7,490 nt of DNA from Actinomycetes bacterium (GCA_030598355.1 JAUVQD010000059.1:1-7490), one strand, 5' to 3'; positions 1-6,498 are shown, counted from the stretch's first letter. The notes: generated by a model not told the origin, from the sequence alone. Numbers and translations: made by a program.

Positions 1-679
1 CGCCTGAGCGATGACAAGCCGTATCATGCTTTTCAAAGTACTGATCTATGCCTTTATAACTGTTGAACTCATCAGTCATTATGTGGCTTTCCTGAGCTAT
101 TTGTTCTTTCATAATCGGCTGTAAGGTAGTTGAGTTAACTCTTGTTACGTGAAATGACCTTACATCGCCACCACGCTCAACTAGTGAGAAGATTTTCTCT
201 TTGTGTGCCCAACCGCCACCAATTTTACCTTTTGTTCTCTGGCTATTGCCCCAGAATGTTTCATCAACCTCAACTGTACCGCCGTTAGAGCCAAGCTTGT
301 CGGTAAATACTGGGTCTTTCATAGCCTCGCGAATTCGGTGAGTCATGAACCAAGCGCTCTTATAAGTCACGCCTAAGGTTCTATGTAGCTGATGAGTGCT
401 GATACCTTTTTTGCTGGAACAAAGTAGATATGTAGCCATTAACCACTTGTGAAGTTTGATTTTGCTTTTCTCAAACAATGTACCGACCGTGACAGTAAAT
501 TGTTTCCGGCAATCTTTACATTTGTAAAGACCTTTTCGGGTAGTTTTGCCTTTTAACTCATAGTGCTTTGCAATGCTGCCACAATGAGGGCAATTGATAC
601 CGTTAGCCCATCGAATACTCTCTAAGTATTCTCTTGCTTTATCTTCATTTTGAAACTGTGGTTGGTATATGTCTGCCAT
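1..679 (-). CDS. IS1595/ISXO2-type transposase, C-terminus cut by window edge
   Basis: This is a DDE-type transposase that would move its own insertion sequence. The frame is open from the ATG at 679 to the window start, giving 226 residues; the family is usually about 300, so the C-terminus lies outside. Residues 30-57 form a zinc ribbon (CPHC at 30-33, CKDC at 54-57), typical of the IS1595 N-terminal domain. A helical DNA-binding stretch follows (about 70-120: KLHKWLMATYLL, then TYKSAWFMTHRIREAM). The catalytic core starts at VEVDETFWG (first Asp, D139), and the second Asp is D203 in IMTDEFNSY. The third acidic residue would be beyond the window. The start is set by AAAGGAG at 692-686 on the minus strand, 6 nt before the ATG. 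The visible part has no frameshift or stop, so it looks like a recent, possibly active copy. The family call is from motif recognition, not a search. Confidence 0.93.
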   Translation of the reverse strand, partial: MADIYQPQFQNEDKAREYLESIRWANGINCPHCGSIAKHYELKGKTTRKGLYKCKDCRKQFTVTVGTLFEKSKIKLHKWLMATYLLCSSKKGISTHQLHRTLGVTYKSAWFMTHRIREAMKDPVFTDKLGSNGGTVEVDETFWGNSQRTKGKIGGGWAHKEKIFSLVERGGDVRSFHVTRVNSTTLQPIMKEQIAQESHIMTDEFNSYKGIDQYFEKHDTACHRSG

Positions 680-709
680 CTCGATCTCCTTTACTGTCTG
701 CTTGATATC

Positions 710-737
710 AGTATACCATACAAACCCAAATAGTCAA
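710..737 (-). promoter_or_regulatory. Transposase promoter spanning the IS edge
   Basis: On the minus strand there is a -35 TTGACT (737-732), a 16-nt spacer and a -10 TATACT (715-710) preceded by TG one base away, an extended -10. Transcription would start near 703, giving a leader of about 24 nt. The -10 lies in the inner end of the IS repeat, while the -35 lies just outside the repeat, so the flanking DNA may supply half of the promoter. Confidence 0.6.
711..730 (-). repeat. Putative terminal inverted repeat of the IS1595-type element
   Basis: Read on the minus strand toward the transposase this is TTTGGGTTTGTATGGTATAC. It sits 31 bases upstream of the transposase ATG, where an IS end is expected. 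A related sequence at 1364-1383 matches it at 16 of 20 positions. I infer that the GGG side is the outer edge because the transposase lies on the GTATAC side. The exact outer boundary and the target duplication cannot be fixed, as the other end of this IS is outside the window. Confidence 0.6.
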
Positions 738-832
738 GAAATTTCTAAAAGTTTTTCAATTTTTTCGTTTGCAAGCAATCCCTAGTGTTAAAATCACACT
801 TAACAAGCAGACTACCTAAAAGGAGTAACTTT

Positions 833-1063
833 ATGAGTATCAAAAATTCAGAGATTGTTCCTATTAAGTGTCCTGATTGTGGTAAGGAGATTCTTAAGAG
901 CTTTGGATGGTTGGAGTCGAATGACGAAATCGTCTGTGACCTTGGTTGCGGTAACACTTTCGAGACTAAAAGCATTGTTACCGGACTCAACGAAGCTGCT
1001 CAATATGCTGAGGACACTGCTAGGAACCTGATCAATGATGCCAAAAAGAAAAACAAGTTCTGA
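833..1063 (+). CDS. Small zinc-ribbon protein, 76 aa
   Basis: The function is unknown. The protein has an N-terminal zinc-ribbon-like fold: CPDC (C13, C16), then C35 and C39 in CDLGC, so the second knuckle is CX3C rather than the usual CX2C. An acidic/aromatic segment (GWLESNDE, 25-32) lies between. The C-terminal third (about 50-76) is probably a single charged helix ending in a Lys-rich tail. The ATG at 833 is preferred over an upstream in-frame start at 785 because AGGAG (821-825) lies 7 nt before it. A weak -10 (TAAAAT, 789-794) has only a poor -35 (TTTGCA, 768-773, 15-nt spacer). Short palindromes (AGTGT/ACACT at 784-800, GTTAA/TTAAC at 787-804) cover that -10. Similar small zinc-ribbon proteins are common in accessory DNA. 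Its position directly outside the IS end suggests acquired cargo. Confidence 0.75.
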   Translation: MSIKNSEIVPIKCPDCGKEILKSFGWLESNDEIVCDLGCGNTFETKSIVTGLNEAAQYAEDTARNLINDAKKKNKF

Positions 1064-1154
1064 GAAACTTTTCTTAAATGGTGAATCATCAATAGTAATT
1101 TTTGAATGCTTCTTTGATATTTGTTTAGTCATCTTTACCGCCTTTATTGTCTGA

Positions 1155-1349
1155 CAGAATAGATGAGCGGCCTGGTTTAAGGAGAACTAATGAAAATGTA
1201 AGCAGACATATCTCAGTAGTTAGGGGGTGTTTTTGATGTTTATACCGTATCTAAATATAGACATTGAGTTAAACATCAGCATTTGTTGTAACACCATAGT
1301 CGCTAGCTCTAGCTAACGGCTATATCTACCAGGCCGTTCTTCTATTCTG
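1155..1349. repeat. Long imperfect inverted repeat with nested stem-loops (fold-back element or structured RNA)
   Basis: The outer arms at 1155-1176 and 1328-1349 are complementary at 20 of 22 positions (core GGCCTGGT / ACCAGGCC). Inside are further ordered pairs: GGTGTT 1226-1231 with AACACC 1290-1295; TGATGTTTA 1234-1242 with TAAACATCA 1270-1278; a TCTA/TAGA tip at about 1251-1258; and a side hairpin 1299-1307 with 1312-1320 (8 of 9 pairs, including one G-T). The nesting is consistent with one branched fold of about 195 nt. No coding frame explains it and I recognise no known RNA family. It could be a MITE-like fold-back element, since it lies next to IS sequences, or a non-coding RNA. Confidence 0.55.
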
Positions 1350-1363
1350 AGAACCAATTAGGC

Positions 1364-1383
1364 TTTGGGTGTGTTAAGTATAC
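1364..1383 (+). repeat. Second IS-end-like sequence, facing away from the first
   Basis: TTTGGGTGTGTTAAGTATAC matches the minus-strand IS end at 711-730 at 16 of 20 positions, with both edges conserved (TTTGGGT and GTATAC). If GGG is the outer edge, the interior of this element should lie to the right, but only 58 bases separate it from the phosphatase ATG. It may be a solo end left by a deleted IS copy. Its inner TATACA (1379-1384) could act as a -10 for the phosphatase gene, though I see no good -35. Confidence 0.45.
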
Positions 1384-1441
1384 AAGTGCGAATTAAGTAT
1401 TGTGTCCCCGAATTATTAGAAAACCACATCTCGGAAAATAT

Positions 1442-2344
1442 ATGACGATGAAAAAGGCAGGCGTTCTTTTTGGATCACTGCTCGCAATCTTAATAGTTGT
1501 CACCTTCGGTTTCCCGGTTAAAACAGAAGCGAAGTTGCCAAACAAATTCGTCCGGGGAGAAATCGAACCCATAACCAAAAGAGTGGTCATTGGCCCTTAT
1601 CCAGAGCGCCGCGAAGTAATGGCGCTAAGAAAAAACGGGTTCCAAAATATCATATCGCTATTGCACCCACAGATTCCTTTCGAAAAACACCTTCTGAACA
1701 AGGAAAAGAGCGCCGTCCATGGGACAGGCGTCACTCTACATTCACTACCGTTGAAGCCTTTTGTCAGTAGAGCAAATGATAAGAACCTCGATAAGCTCGC
1801 CCAACTTATCAAGGATCACCCTGACCAGAAATATTATATCCATTGCTACCTTGGCAAACACAGGGTAACTTACGCCAAAGCGCGAGTCTTAAGAACGCTA
1901 GGTAGAAAAACAAGGGTGCAAAAACCTGTCCCGATCACAAAAAATCTGCTCCGCGGCAATGTCACTAAATTAGGAAAAGGTGTCTATTTTGGTCCGGCGC
2001 CCACTGATGAAGAAGTCTTTGATCTATATAGTGGTCGAATAAGAACAATCATTTCGGTTCTCGACTTCAAGAATAAAGGTGACAGGGGTTTCATCAAGAA
2101 ACTCAGCCGACTCTGCGCAGACTACAACCTAAAGTTTCACAATGTCTCAATGGTAGCGGATCAACCAAACCATGAGGAGATAGAGAGATTGGCCGACATC
2201 TTGGCCAAAGCAAAACGTCCCATCTATATCACCAGCTTCACTGGCGAGGACCGGGCGGGCGATGTTCGTGCCGCAGTAGACAAAGCTCAATCTATTAAGT
2301 CGTCTGGCTATCTATTATATCTAATACGGAAGGACTGGTTTTAG
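1442..2344 (+). CDS. Exported tandem Cys-phosphatase-like protein, second domain catalytically degenerate
   Basis: This is a 300-residue protein of the dual-specificity/tyrosine phosphatase type. Residues 1-30 look like a signal peptide or anchor (MTMKKAGVLFGSLLAILIVV, then a possible signal peptidase site after TEA), so the rest should be outside the membrane. Domain 1 (about 48-150) contains HCYLGKHR (134-141), a complete HCX5R active site with C135 and R141. Domain 2 (about 180-280) repeats the layout: GPYPERREV versus GPAPTDEEV, IISLL versus IISVL, and YYIHCYLGKHR versus IYITSFTGEDR. In domain 2 the His-Cys is replaced by Thr264-Ser265 while R271 remains, so it cannot use a Cys nucleophile and is probably a binding or structural pseudophosphatase. 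An in-frame TTG at 1400 is possible, but the ATG at 1442 precedes a clean signal peptide and has a weak GGA (1433-1435). The substrate is unknown; phosphoprotein or phospholipid head groups are both plausible. The gene converges with PAP2 and overlaps it by 50 nt. Confidence 0.8.
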   Translation: MTMKKAGVLFGSLLAILIVVTFGFPVKTEAKLPNKFVRGEIEPITKRVVIGPYPERREVMALRKNGFQNIISLLHPQIPFEKHLLNKEKSAVHGTGVTLHSLPLKPFVSRANDKNLDKLAQLIKDHPDQKYYIHCYLGKHRVTYAKARVLRTLGRKTRVQKPVPITKNLLRGNVTKLGKGVYFGPAPTDEEVFDLYSGRIRTIISVLDFKNKGDRGFIKKLSRLCADYNLKFHNVSMVADQPNHEEIERLADILAKAKRPIYITSFTGEDRAGDVRAAVDKAQSIKSSGYLLYLIRKDWF

Positions 2345-2963
2345 TATTAACGTGCTGCTCCAAACCGCAGATAATCGCCAGCCAACCAATACCAAAAAGG
2401 AAGCTGCCGATAACGTCGGTCGGGTAATGAACGCCCAAATATACTCGGCTCACCGCCACACTAAAGATAATCAACCCCAAGACTGTCGTGCCGATTATCC
2501 GAATCGCTTTATGGAGCTTGGATCTCCAGAGCAGAATAATCATAAAGCCATACACTGATACCGAAATCAAAGTGTGTCCGCTTGGAAAACTCGCGGAATT
2601 GCTGACGACGGTCTTGAACCCTACCAACAATTCCTCCGGTCTTTCCCGAAGGAAAATGCGTTTTAGCACAGCGCTAAGAGGTGAAATCGCAAAGCTAAGC
2701 AGAAAAGACTGAGCGTTTCTTGGCTGCTTCACCGCTAACCAGACAACCAATGGAAGCGAAAGAATCAATATTGTCTTGAAGGTACCAAGCTTGCTAGCAA
2801 ACACAGCAATCTGATGAAACTGCGGTCGATTTAGTCTCGGAAAGACGCTCATCACATACTCATCGATCACTGGAATACCGCTGACGTTGACAAGCAATGC
2901 TAAAGCGCTAAAGAAACTGAGAGAAATGCCGGCGATAATTAATGGTCTTGAGATCTTACTCAT
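2295..2963 (-). CDS. PAP2-family membrane phosphatase
   Basis: This is a 222-residue integral membrane acid phosphatase of the PAP2 superfamily, which dephosphorylates lipid phosphates such as phosphatidic acid, PGP or undecaprenyl pyrophosphate. All three catalytic motifs are present: KX6RP (K101, R108-P109), PSGH (127-130) and SRX5HX3D (S172, R173, H179, D183). About six hydrophobic segments surround them, the usual PAP2 topology. The start is taken at the ATG at 2963, preceded by AAAGG 8 nt upstream. An in-frame TTG at 2981 is less likely. The ATG overlaps the permease stop (ATGAGTAA, 8 nt), implying translational coupling as last gene of the HxlR-ABC operon. Its 3' end overlaps the opposing phosphatase gene. 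The lipid substrate cannot be told from sequence; undecaprenyl pyrophosphate recycling or phospholipid turnover are the main options. Confidence 0.92.
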   Translation of the reverse strand: MSKISRPLIIAGISLSFFSALALLVNVSGIPVIDEYVMSVFPRLNRPQFHQIAVFASKLGTFKTILILSLPLVVWLAVKQPRNAQSFLLSFAISPLSAVLKRIFLRERPEELLVGFKTVVSNSASFPSGHTLISVSVYGFMIILLWRSKLHKAIRIIGTTVLGLIIFSVAVSRVYLGVHYPTDVIGSFLFGIGWLAIICGLEQHVNTKTSPSVLDIIDSQTT

Positions 2964-5481
2964 ATTGAATTGCCTTTCCAATCTCCAAAGTAGCCGCCCG
3001 GTGTGCCGGATAGATTGCGGCCAACATCGCCGCGGCTAACCCAAAGACAACCGCCATTATAGTGACTTCGGTCGGAAATGCAAAAACAATTTCATAGCCG
3101 GTCAGAAGGTTCATTCCATTAACAATATCGCTTGCAATGAATCCGCCAACGAGTAGACCTAAAAAGACGCCTATCGCGCCGGTCATAAGAGCCTCTAGCA
3201 TGGTCATTAACCCGATCTGTCCGCGTGTCGCTCCAACAGCGCGCAACAGACCAATTTCCCGCCTCCTTTCTAATATGTTCATCGTCAAAGTATTGAAGAG
3301 ACTAATGACGGCGATAATCGCCGCCAGCAAAATCAGAACATTAAAAACCGAGAATGAGCTGTTGACTTGTCCGGTAACTAAATCTTTGAATTCTTGAATG
3401 TCCTGGACATCAGGATTCAAGTGCTTGAATTTTTTTTCGATCCGATTGGCGACTTTCCGCGGGGCCACACCTTGGTTGACTTTTATCCGAAAAGCGCTGA
3501 CATCGTCTAGATCGAAATATTTCTTCATATCACTTCGCGTACCAATAATTAGATCTCCAATATCCCCGCCAAAATCTACCGTTACGCCAGCTACCACAAA
3601 GGTTTTCGGGCCCTTCACGGTTGTGATAATAGTCTCGTCGCCCACTTTAAGTCCCCTCTTGTTGGCAACGACATTAGAGATAAAAATCCGTCGGCCGCGT
3701 TTAAGGGAAGCCCATGACTTCTCCGGGTTTTTGCTAGTGAATTGAAGGGTGGCAAAACGTCTTAAACTTTTAGGTTCAACAGCGCGAAACATTATCCGAT
3801 CTTCATCTAATTGGACCGGGAAAATCCGAATAGTCGTTAAGTCGGAAACTCCTTTAACGCGCCTGAGTTTAGCCCCCAACTTCTCATTGAAAGTAACGCT
3901 AAGATTCTGTCCGCTTACAAAAACGTCGGCGCCCAACGACTTATCGACCCATTTGTCCACACTTTTGCGAAAACTGCCGACCATGCCTCCGACACTAATC
4001 AACATCGCCATGGTAATCATGATCGCGGCGGCTGTAGCAGCTGTTCGCCCGCGGTTCTTCTGCAGATTAACAGCGGCTAATTTTCCATTCTCCCGAAAAA
4101 TAGCCCTGATTGGTAAAGCAAAGAACGAACCGAGCGGCCGAATCAATGACGGAACGAGCAAGGCGGCGCCTAAAAGCAACATAAAGCTGCCAAACTCATG
4201 GATCGGTACGGCCCACTTGGCGAAAGATCCAAGCTCCTCGGGCCCGGGAAGATAAGAAATGCCTCCCCCTATTCCAATTCCAAGAAAAGCAAAGAAGAGC
4301 CGAGCAAAAGTGCCCCGCCGCGTTGGCTCGTTAGCGCCTATCTTGATAGCAGCAAGAGGACTGACCCGCCCGGCAATAAAAGCCGGTTGAAGCGCCGCCA
4401 AAAGAGTTACCGCGATTCCAATGGCAATGGCTGCCGCTACTCCAAGCAAGGGGATTGACAACGACGCTACTTGGATCTGGACAGTCTCAGACATAAACTG
4501 CAGGAGCACTTTGGCTAATCCTATTCCGACCACCACTCCCAAGGCGGAACCTGAGATTCCCACAACGGCGGCTTGGATCAATACTAAGATCGTTATTTGC
4601 CCGCGACTCCCTCCAATGGAGCGCAATACTCCCATCTCTTGTGTCTGCTCGACTACGACCATCGAAAACGTGTTGTAGACCAAAAAACCACCAACGAAGA
4701 GCGCGATAGCGCCGAAGAAAGATAAGCCAACTTGCAAGCCCCTGAGCATCTCAGAGACGGCCTCCACCCGTTTCTCCGGTCGTTCAATTACGAAGCGTTT
4801 TCCTAAGCGTTCAGAGAGCTGCGCGGCTACTTTTTTTAAAGACCTCCCCGGCTTCGCCTGGGCGTCTATATATGATAGTTTGCCCCTCATATCAAAAATC
4901 TTTTGAGCGGGGCTAAGGGGAATAAAGACGACTTTGCCGCCCATAAACCGGCCGGCTCCTTCTTCCTCCAGAAGACCGACGACCTCGAAAGACGTTTTTC
5001 GTTCCTTAGATTCCAGCGTGACTTGATCGCCAATTTTTATTTTCTTCTTTTCTGCCAACCGCGCGGGAATCAGAAGGGTAAACTCCCCTTTTTTGATAAA
5101 ACGGCCTTTGGAGACGTTAAAGTGACGCAATTGTCTATCTACGACGGGGTCAATACCAGCCACCTGAACCGTGTCGCGGCGGCGTCCCTTTCGCAGAGTT
5201 GACCCCCTGGAAACACCGGGGCTTGCCAGCTTTATCCCCTCAAGATCTCTGACATCTTTTAGCTTTTTCTCAGAAAATCCGGCCGATGACGCGCCATTGA
5301 TCCAAAAATCAGCCTTTCCGGTGATTGAGTTAATCATCTCTTGAAATGAGTAGACTGTACTTTGATTGGCAATGGTTGTGGCTAGGATAACCGCAACCCC
5401 GAGCACGATACCGGCTGTCGTCAGAGCAGTCCGGCTTTTTCTAGTCCCCAAGCTCCTTAAGGCCAGCGATAATAGCCTCAC
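2956..5481 (-). CDS. ABC transporter permease, duplicated MacB/FtsX type, ten membrane helices
   Basis: This is the membrane subunit of a type VII-like ABC system (MacB/LolCDE/FtsX class), which does mechanotransmission or extracts lipoproteins or lipids rather than classic import. The 841 residues form two homologous halves. Half 1 has TM1 (about 19-39), an extracytoplasmic MacB-PCD-like domain (about 45-245) and three helices (about 248-275, 296-325, 340-370). Two linker helices follow (about 395-412 and 424-446). Half 2 has TM7 (about 480-502), a second extracytoplasmic domain (about 505-705) and the last three helices (to about 825). The FtsX coupling signature appears twice, as EMGVLRSIGGSRGQI (282-296) and REIGLLRAVGATRGQI (741-756). 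I chose GTG at 5481 because GGTGGTGA lies 8 nt upstream and the product begins [10 protein letters not shown], the normal N-terminus for this family. An ATG at 5526 or 5553 would force an overlap of 86-113 nt with the ATPase gene. It pairs with the ATPase just upstream. Confidence 0.93.
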   Translation of the reverse strand: MRLLSLALRSLGTRKSRTALTTAGIVLGVAVILATTIANQSTVYSFQEMINSITGKADFWINGASSAGFSEKKLKDVRDLEGIKLASPGVSRGSTLRKGRRRDTVQVAGIDPVVDRQLRHFNVSKGRFIKKGEFTLLIPARLAEKKKIKIGDQVTLESKERKTSFEVVGLLEEEGAGRFMGGKVVFIPLSPAQKIFDMRGKLSYIDAQAKPGRSLKKVAAQLSERLGKRFVIERPEKRVEAVSEMLRGLQVGLSFFGAIALFVGGFLVYNTFSMVVVEQTQEMGVLRSIGGSRGQITILVLIQAAVVGISGSALGVVVGIGLAKVLLQFMSETVQIQVASLSIPLLGVAAAIAIGIAVTLLAALQPAFIAGRVSPLAAIKIGANEPTRRGTFARLFFAFLGIGIGGGISYLPGPEELGSFAKWAVPIHEFGSFMLLLGAALLVPSLIRPLGSFFALPIRAIFRENGKLAAVNLQKNRGRTAATAAAIMITMAMLISVGGMVGSFRKSVDKWVDKSLGADVFVSGQNLSVTFNEKLGAKLRRVKGVSDLTTIRIFPVQLDEDRIMFRAVEPKSLRRFATLQFTSKNPEKSWASLKRGRRIFISNVVANKRGLKVGDETIITTVKGPKTFVVAGVTVDFGGDIGDLIIGTRSDMKKYFDLDDVSAFRIKVNQGVAPRKVANRIEKKFKHLNPDVQDIQEFKDLVTGQVNSSFSVFNVLILLAAIIAVISLFNTLTMNILERRREIGLLRAVGATRGQIGLMTMLEALMTGAIGVFLGLLVGGFIASDIVNGMNLLTGYEIVFAFPTEVTIMAVVFGLAAAMLAAIYPAHRAATLEIGKAIQYE

Positions 5482-6187
5482 TGTCGTTATCACCACCAAG
5501 ACGTAATTCCTTGACAACTGAGCCATCCCTAAGGAATATAACTCGATCAGCAACAGCCGCGCCTAGTGGATCATGCGTCACCATCATTATCGTCTGTCGC
5601 ATCTTCCCGGCCGACTCCTTGAGCAGATTCAGCACCTCGCGCCCGTGACGACGATCAAGATTGCCTGTCGGCTCATCGGCTAAGATAATTGCCGGGTCCA
5701 TTATTAGGGCTCTCGCTAGAGCTACCCGCTGCTGTTCCCCGCCGGATAATTGATTGGGGCGATGATCTCGACGATCCTCCATGTCCACCAAAGAAAACAG
5801 ACGATCTAGTTTGTCTTGATATTCAAGCGGCGACCGGCCGGATATAACAACTGGAACCAAGACGTTTTCCTCGGCCGATAACGTCGGCAGCAAATTATAG
5901 AACTGAAAAACAAAGCCCACTTCCGATCGCCGAGTCAGTGTTAACTCTTTGTCGGATAAACCTGTCAGCTCTTTGCCCCTAATAAAGATCTTTCCGCCGG
6001 AAGCGAAATCAAGACCGCCGAGTAAGTGAAGAAGGGTAGATTTCCCAGAGCCGCTCGGCCCCATGATCGCGACGAATTCGCCTTCTTGGACGTCGATGGA
6101 AACTTCCCTAAGGGCGGTAACCGATAGATTGTCTCGTCCAAATACTTTTGTCAGCCGATTTGCTTCGAGAATAGGCTTTACGCCCAT
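5441..6187 (-). CDS. ABC transporter ATP-binding protein, MacB/LolD type
   Basis: This 248-residue nucleotide-binding subunit hydrolyses ATP to drive the FtsX-like permease encoded next to it. All motifs are intact: Walker [10 protein letters not shown] (43-51), Q-loop Gln95 in VFQFYNLLP, signature LSGGEQQR (147-154), Walker B AIILADEP with catalytic E172 (166-173), D-loop GNLD (175-178) and H-loop H205 in VTHD. The length and the [17 protein letters not shown] sequences are typical of the LolD/MacB/SalX subfamily. The ATG at 6187 overlaps the HxlR stop (ATGGGCGTAA, 10 nt) with GGGGAG four nt upstream. The gene end overlaps the permease start by 41 nt. Expression is therefore tied to the HxlR gene upstream. 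The transported substrate is not evident: antimicrobial peptide, lipoprotein and lipid are all possible. Confidence 0.95.
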   Translation of the reverse strand: MGVKPILEANRLTKVFGRDNLSVTALREVSIDVQEGEFVAIMGPSGSGKSTLLHLLGGLDFASGGKIFIRGKELTGLSDKELTLTRRSEVGFVFQFYNLLPTLSAEENVLVPVVISGRSPLEYQDKLDRLFSLVDMEDRRDHRPNQLSGGEQQRVALARALIMDPAIILADEPTGNLDRRHGREVLNLLKESAGKMRQTIMMVTHDPLGAAVADRVIFLRDGSVVKELRLGGDNDSEAIIAGLKELGD

Positions 6188-6498
6188 TTCTCTCCCCAGG
6201 TCGCCATCGACTCAACGACCTTTCGCAGACCCAAGCCCTTCTCTGTCAAAGAATATTCGACCCTAACAGGTACTTCCGGGTAGATCTCTCGGCGAACTAT
6301 CCCGTGCTCCTCCAATTCATGCAGTCTTTGGGAGAGCATTTTCGGGCTTATTCCTTCGAGTGAGTGTTCGAGCTGGCAGAATCTCTTGGTGCCCTCAACG
6401 AGATCGCGAATGATCAAAGCTGTCCACCGTTTACCGATAATCATCATCGCTTTATTGATTGGACAGCACTTCGAGTCATGTGTCTCGGTCTCAGACAT
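6178..6498 (-). CDS. HxlR-family winged-helix regulator with N-terminal Cys-Cys
   Basis: This 106-residue DNA-binding regulator is of normal length for the HxlR (DUF24/MarR-like) family. Family hallmarks are IGKRWTALIIRDL (21-33), RFCQLEHSLEGISPKMLSQRL (39-59, recognition region), LEEHGIVRR (62-70) and VPVRVEYSLTEKG (77-89, wing). C11-C12-P13 sits where redox-sensing members such as HypR and YodB carry their reactive Cys, and C41 is a further Cys. A thiol-based sensor of electrophiles or disulfide stress is therefore a reasonable inference, not shown. The start at 6498 is supported by AAGGAGG (6513-6507) 8 nt upstream. It is the first gene of the operon with the ABC exporter and PAP2 and is divergent from the tandem-Dx gene, so it probably regulates both. 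Confidence 0.93.
   Translation of the reverse strand: MSETETHDSKCCPINKAMMIIGKRWTALIIRDLVEGTKRFCQLEHSLEGISPKMLSQRLHELEEHGIVRREIYPEVPVRVEYSLTEKGLGLRKVVESMATWGEKWA

Larger units (their letters stand above)
1064..1441. other. Non-coding AT-rich stretch between the small gene and the phosphatase gene
   Basis: I see no convincing gene here. The stretch holds the fold-back structure (1155-1349) and the IS-end-like sequence (1364-1383). A leftward ATG at 1132 opens a frame (MTKQISKKHSKITIDD...) with an IS-like leader, but most of that frame is antisense to the zinc-ribbon gene, so at best it is a truncated remnant. A weak 5-bp hairpin with a short T-run overlaps the zinc-ribbon stop codon (1055-1070) and is too weak to call a terminator. 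Confidence 0.6.

Noticed and set aside
1055..1070. Terminator overlapping the zinc-ribbon stop codon
   Set aside because: The stem is only 5 A/T-rich base pairs with a broken T-run.
848..1132. 94-residue minus-strand frame as a full gene
   Set aside because: Most of it is antisense to the zinc-ribbon gene and it shows no motif; only its first codons might be a remnant.
1219..1317. Integron attC site (GTTAG near 1219, CTAAC near 1313, after a small cassette-like gene)
   Set aside because: In attC the 5' core ends in AAC and the 3' core begins with GTT. Here the order is reversed and neither core fits RYYYAAC/GTTRRRY.
3137..5202. Several plus-strand open frames across the permease gene
   Set aside because: They are antisense shadows of the permease. 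They lack ribosome sites and protein-like motifs, while the minus frame has full domain structure.
5482..5553. Upstream permease starts at 5553 or 5526
   Set aside because: They would add residues that only mirror the ATPase gene and overlap it by 86-113 nt. The GTG at 5481 has a ribosome site and a family-typical N-terminus.
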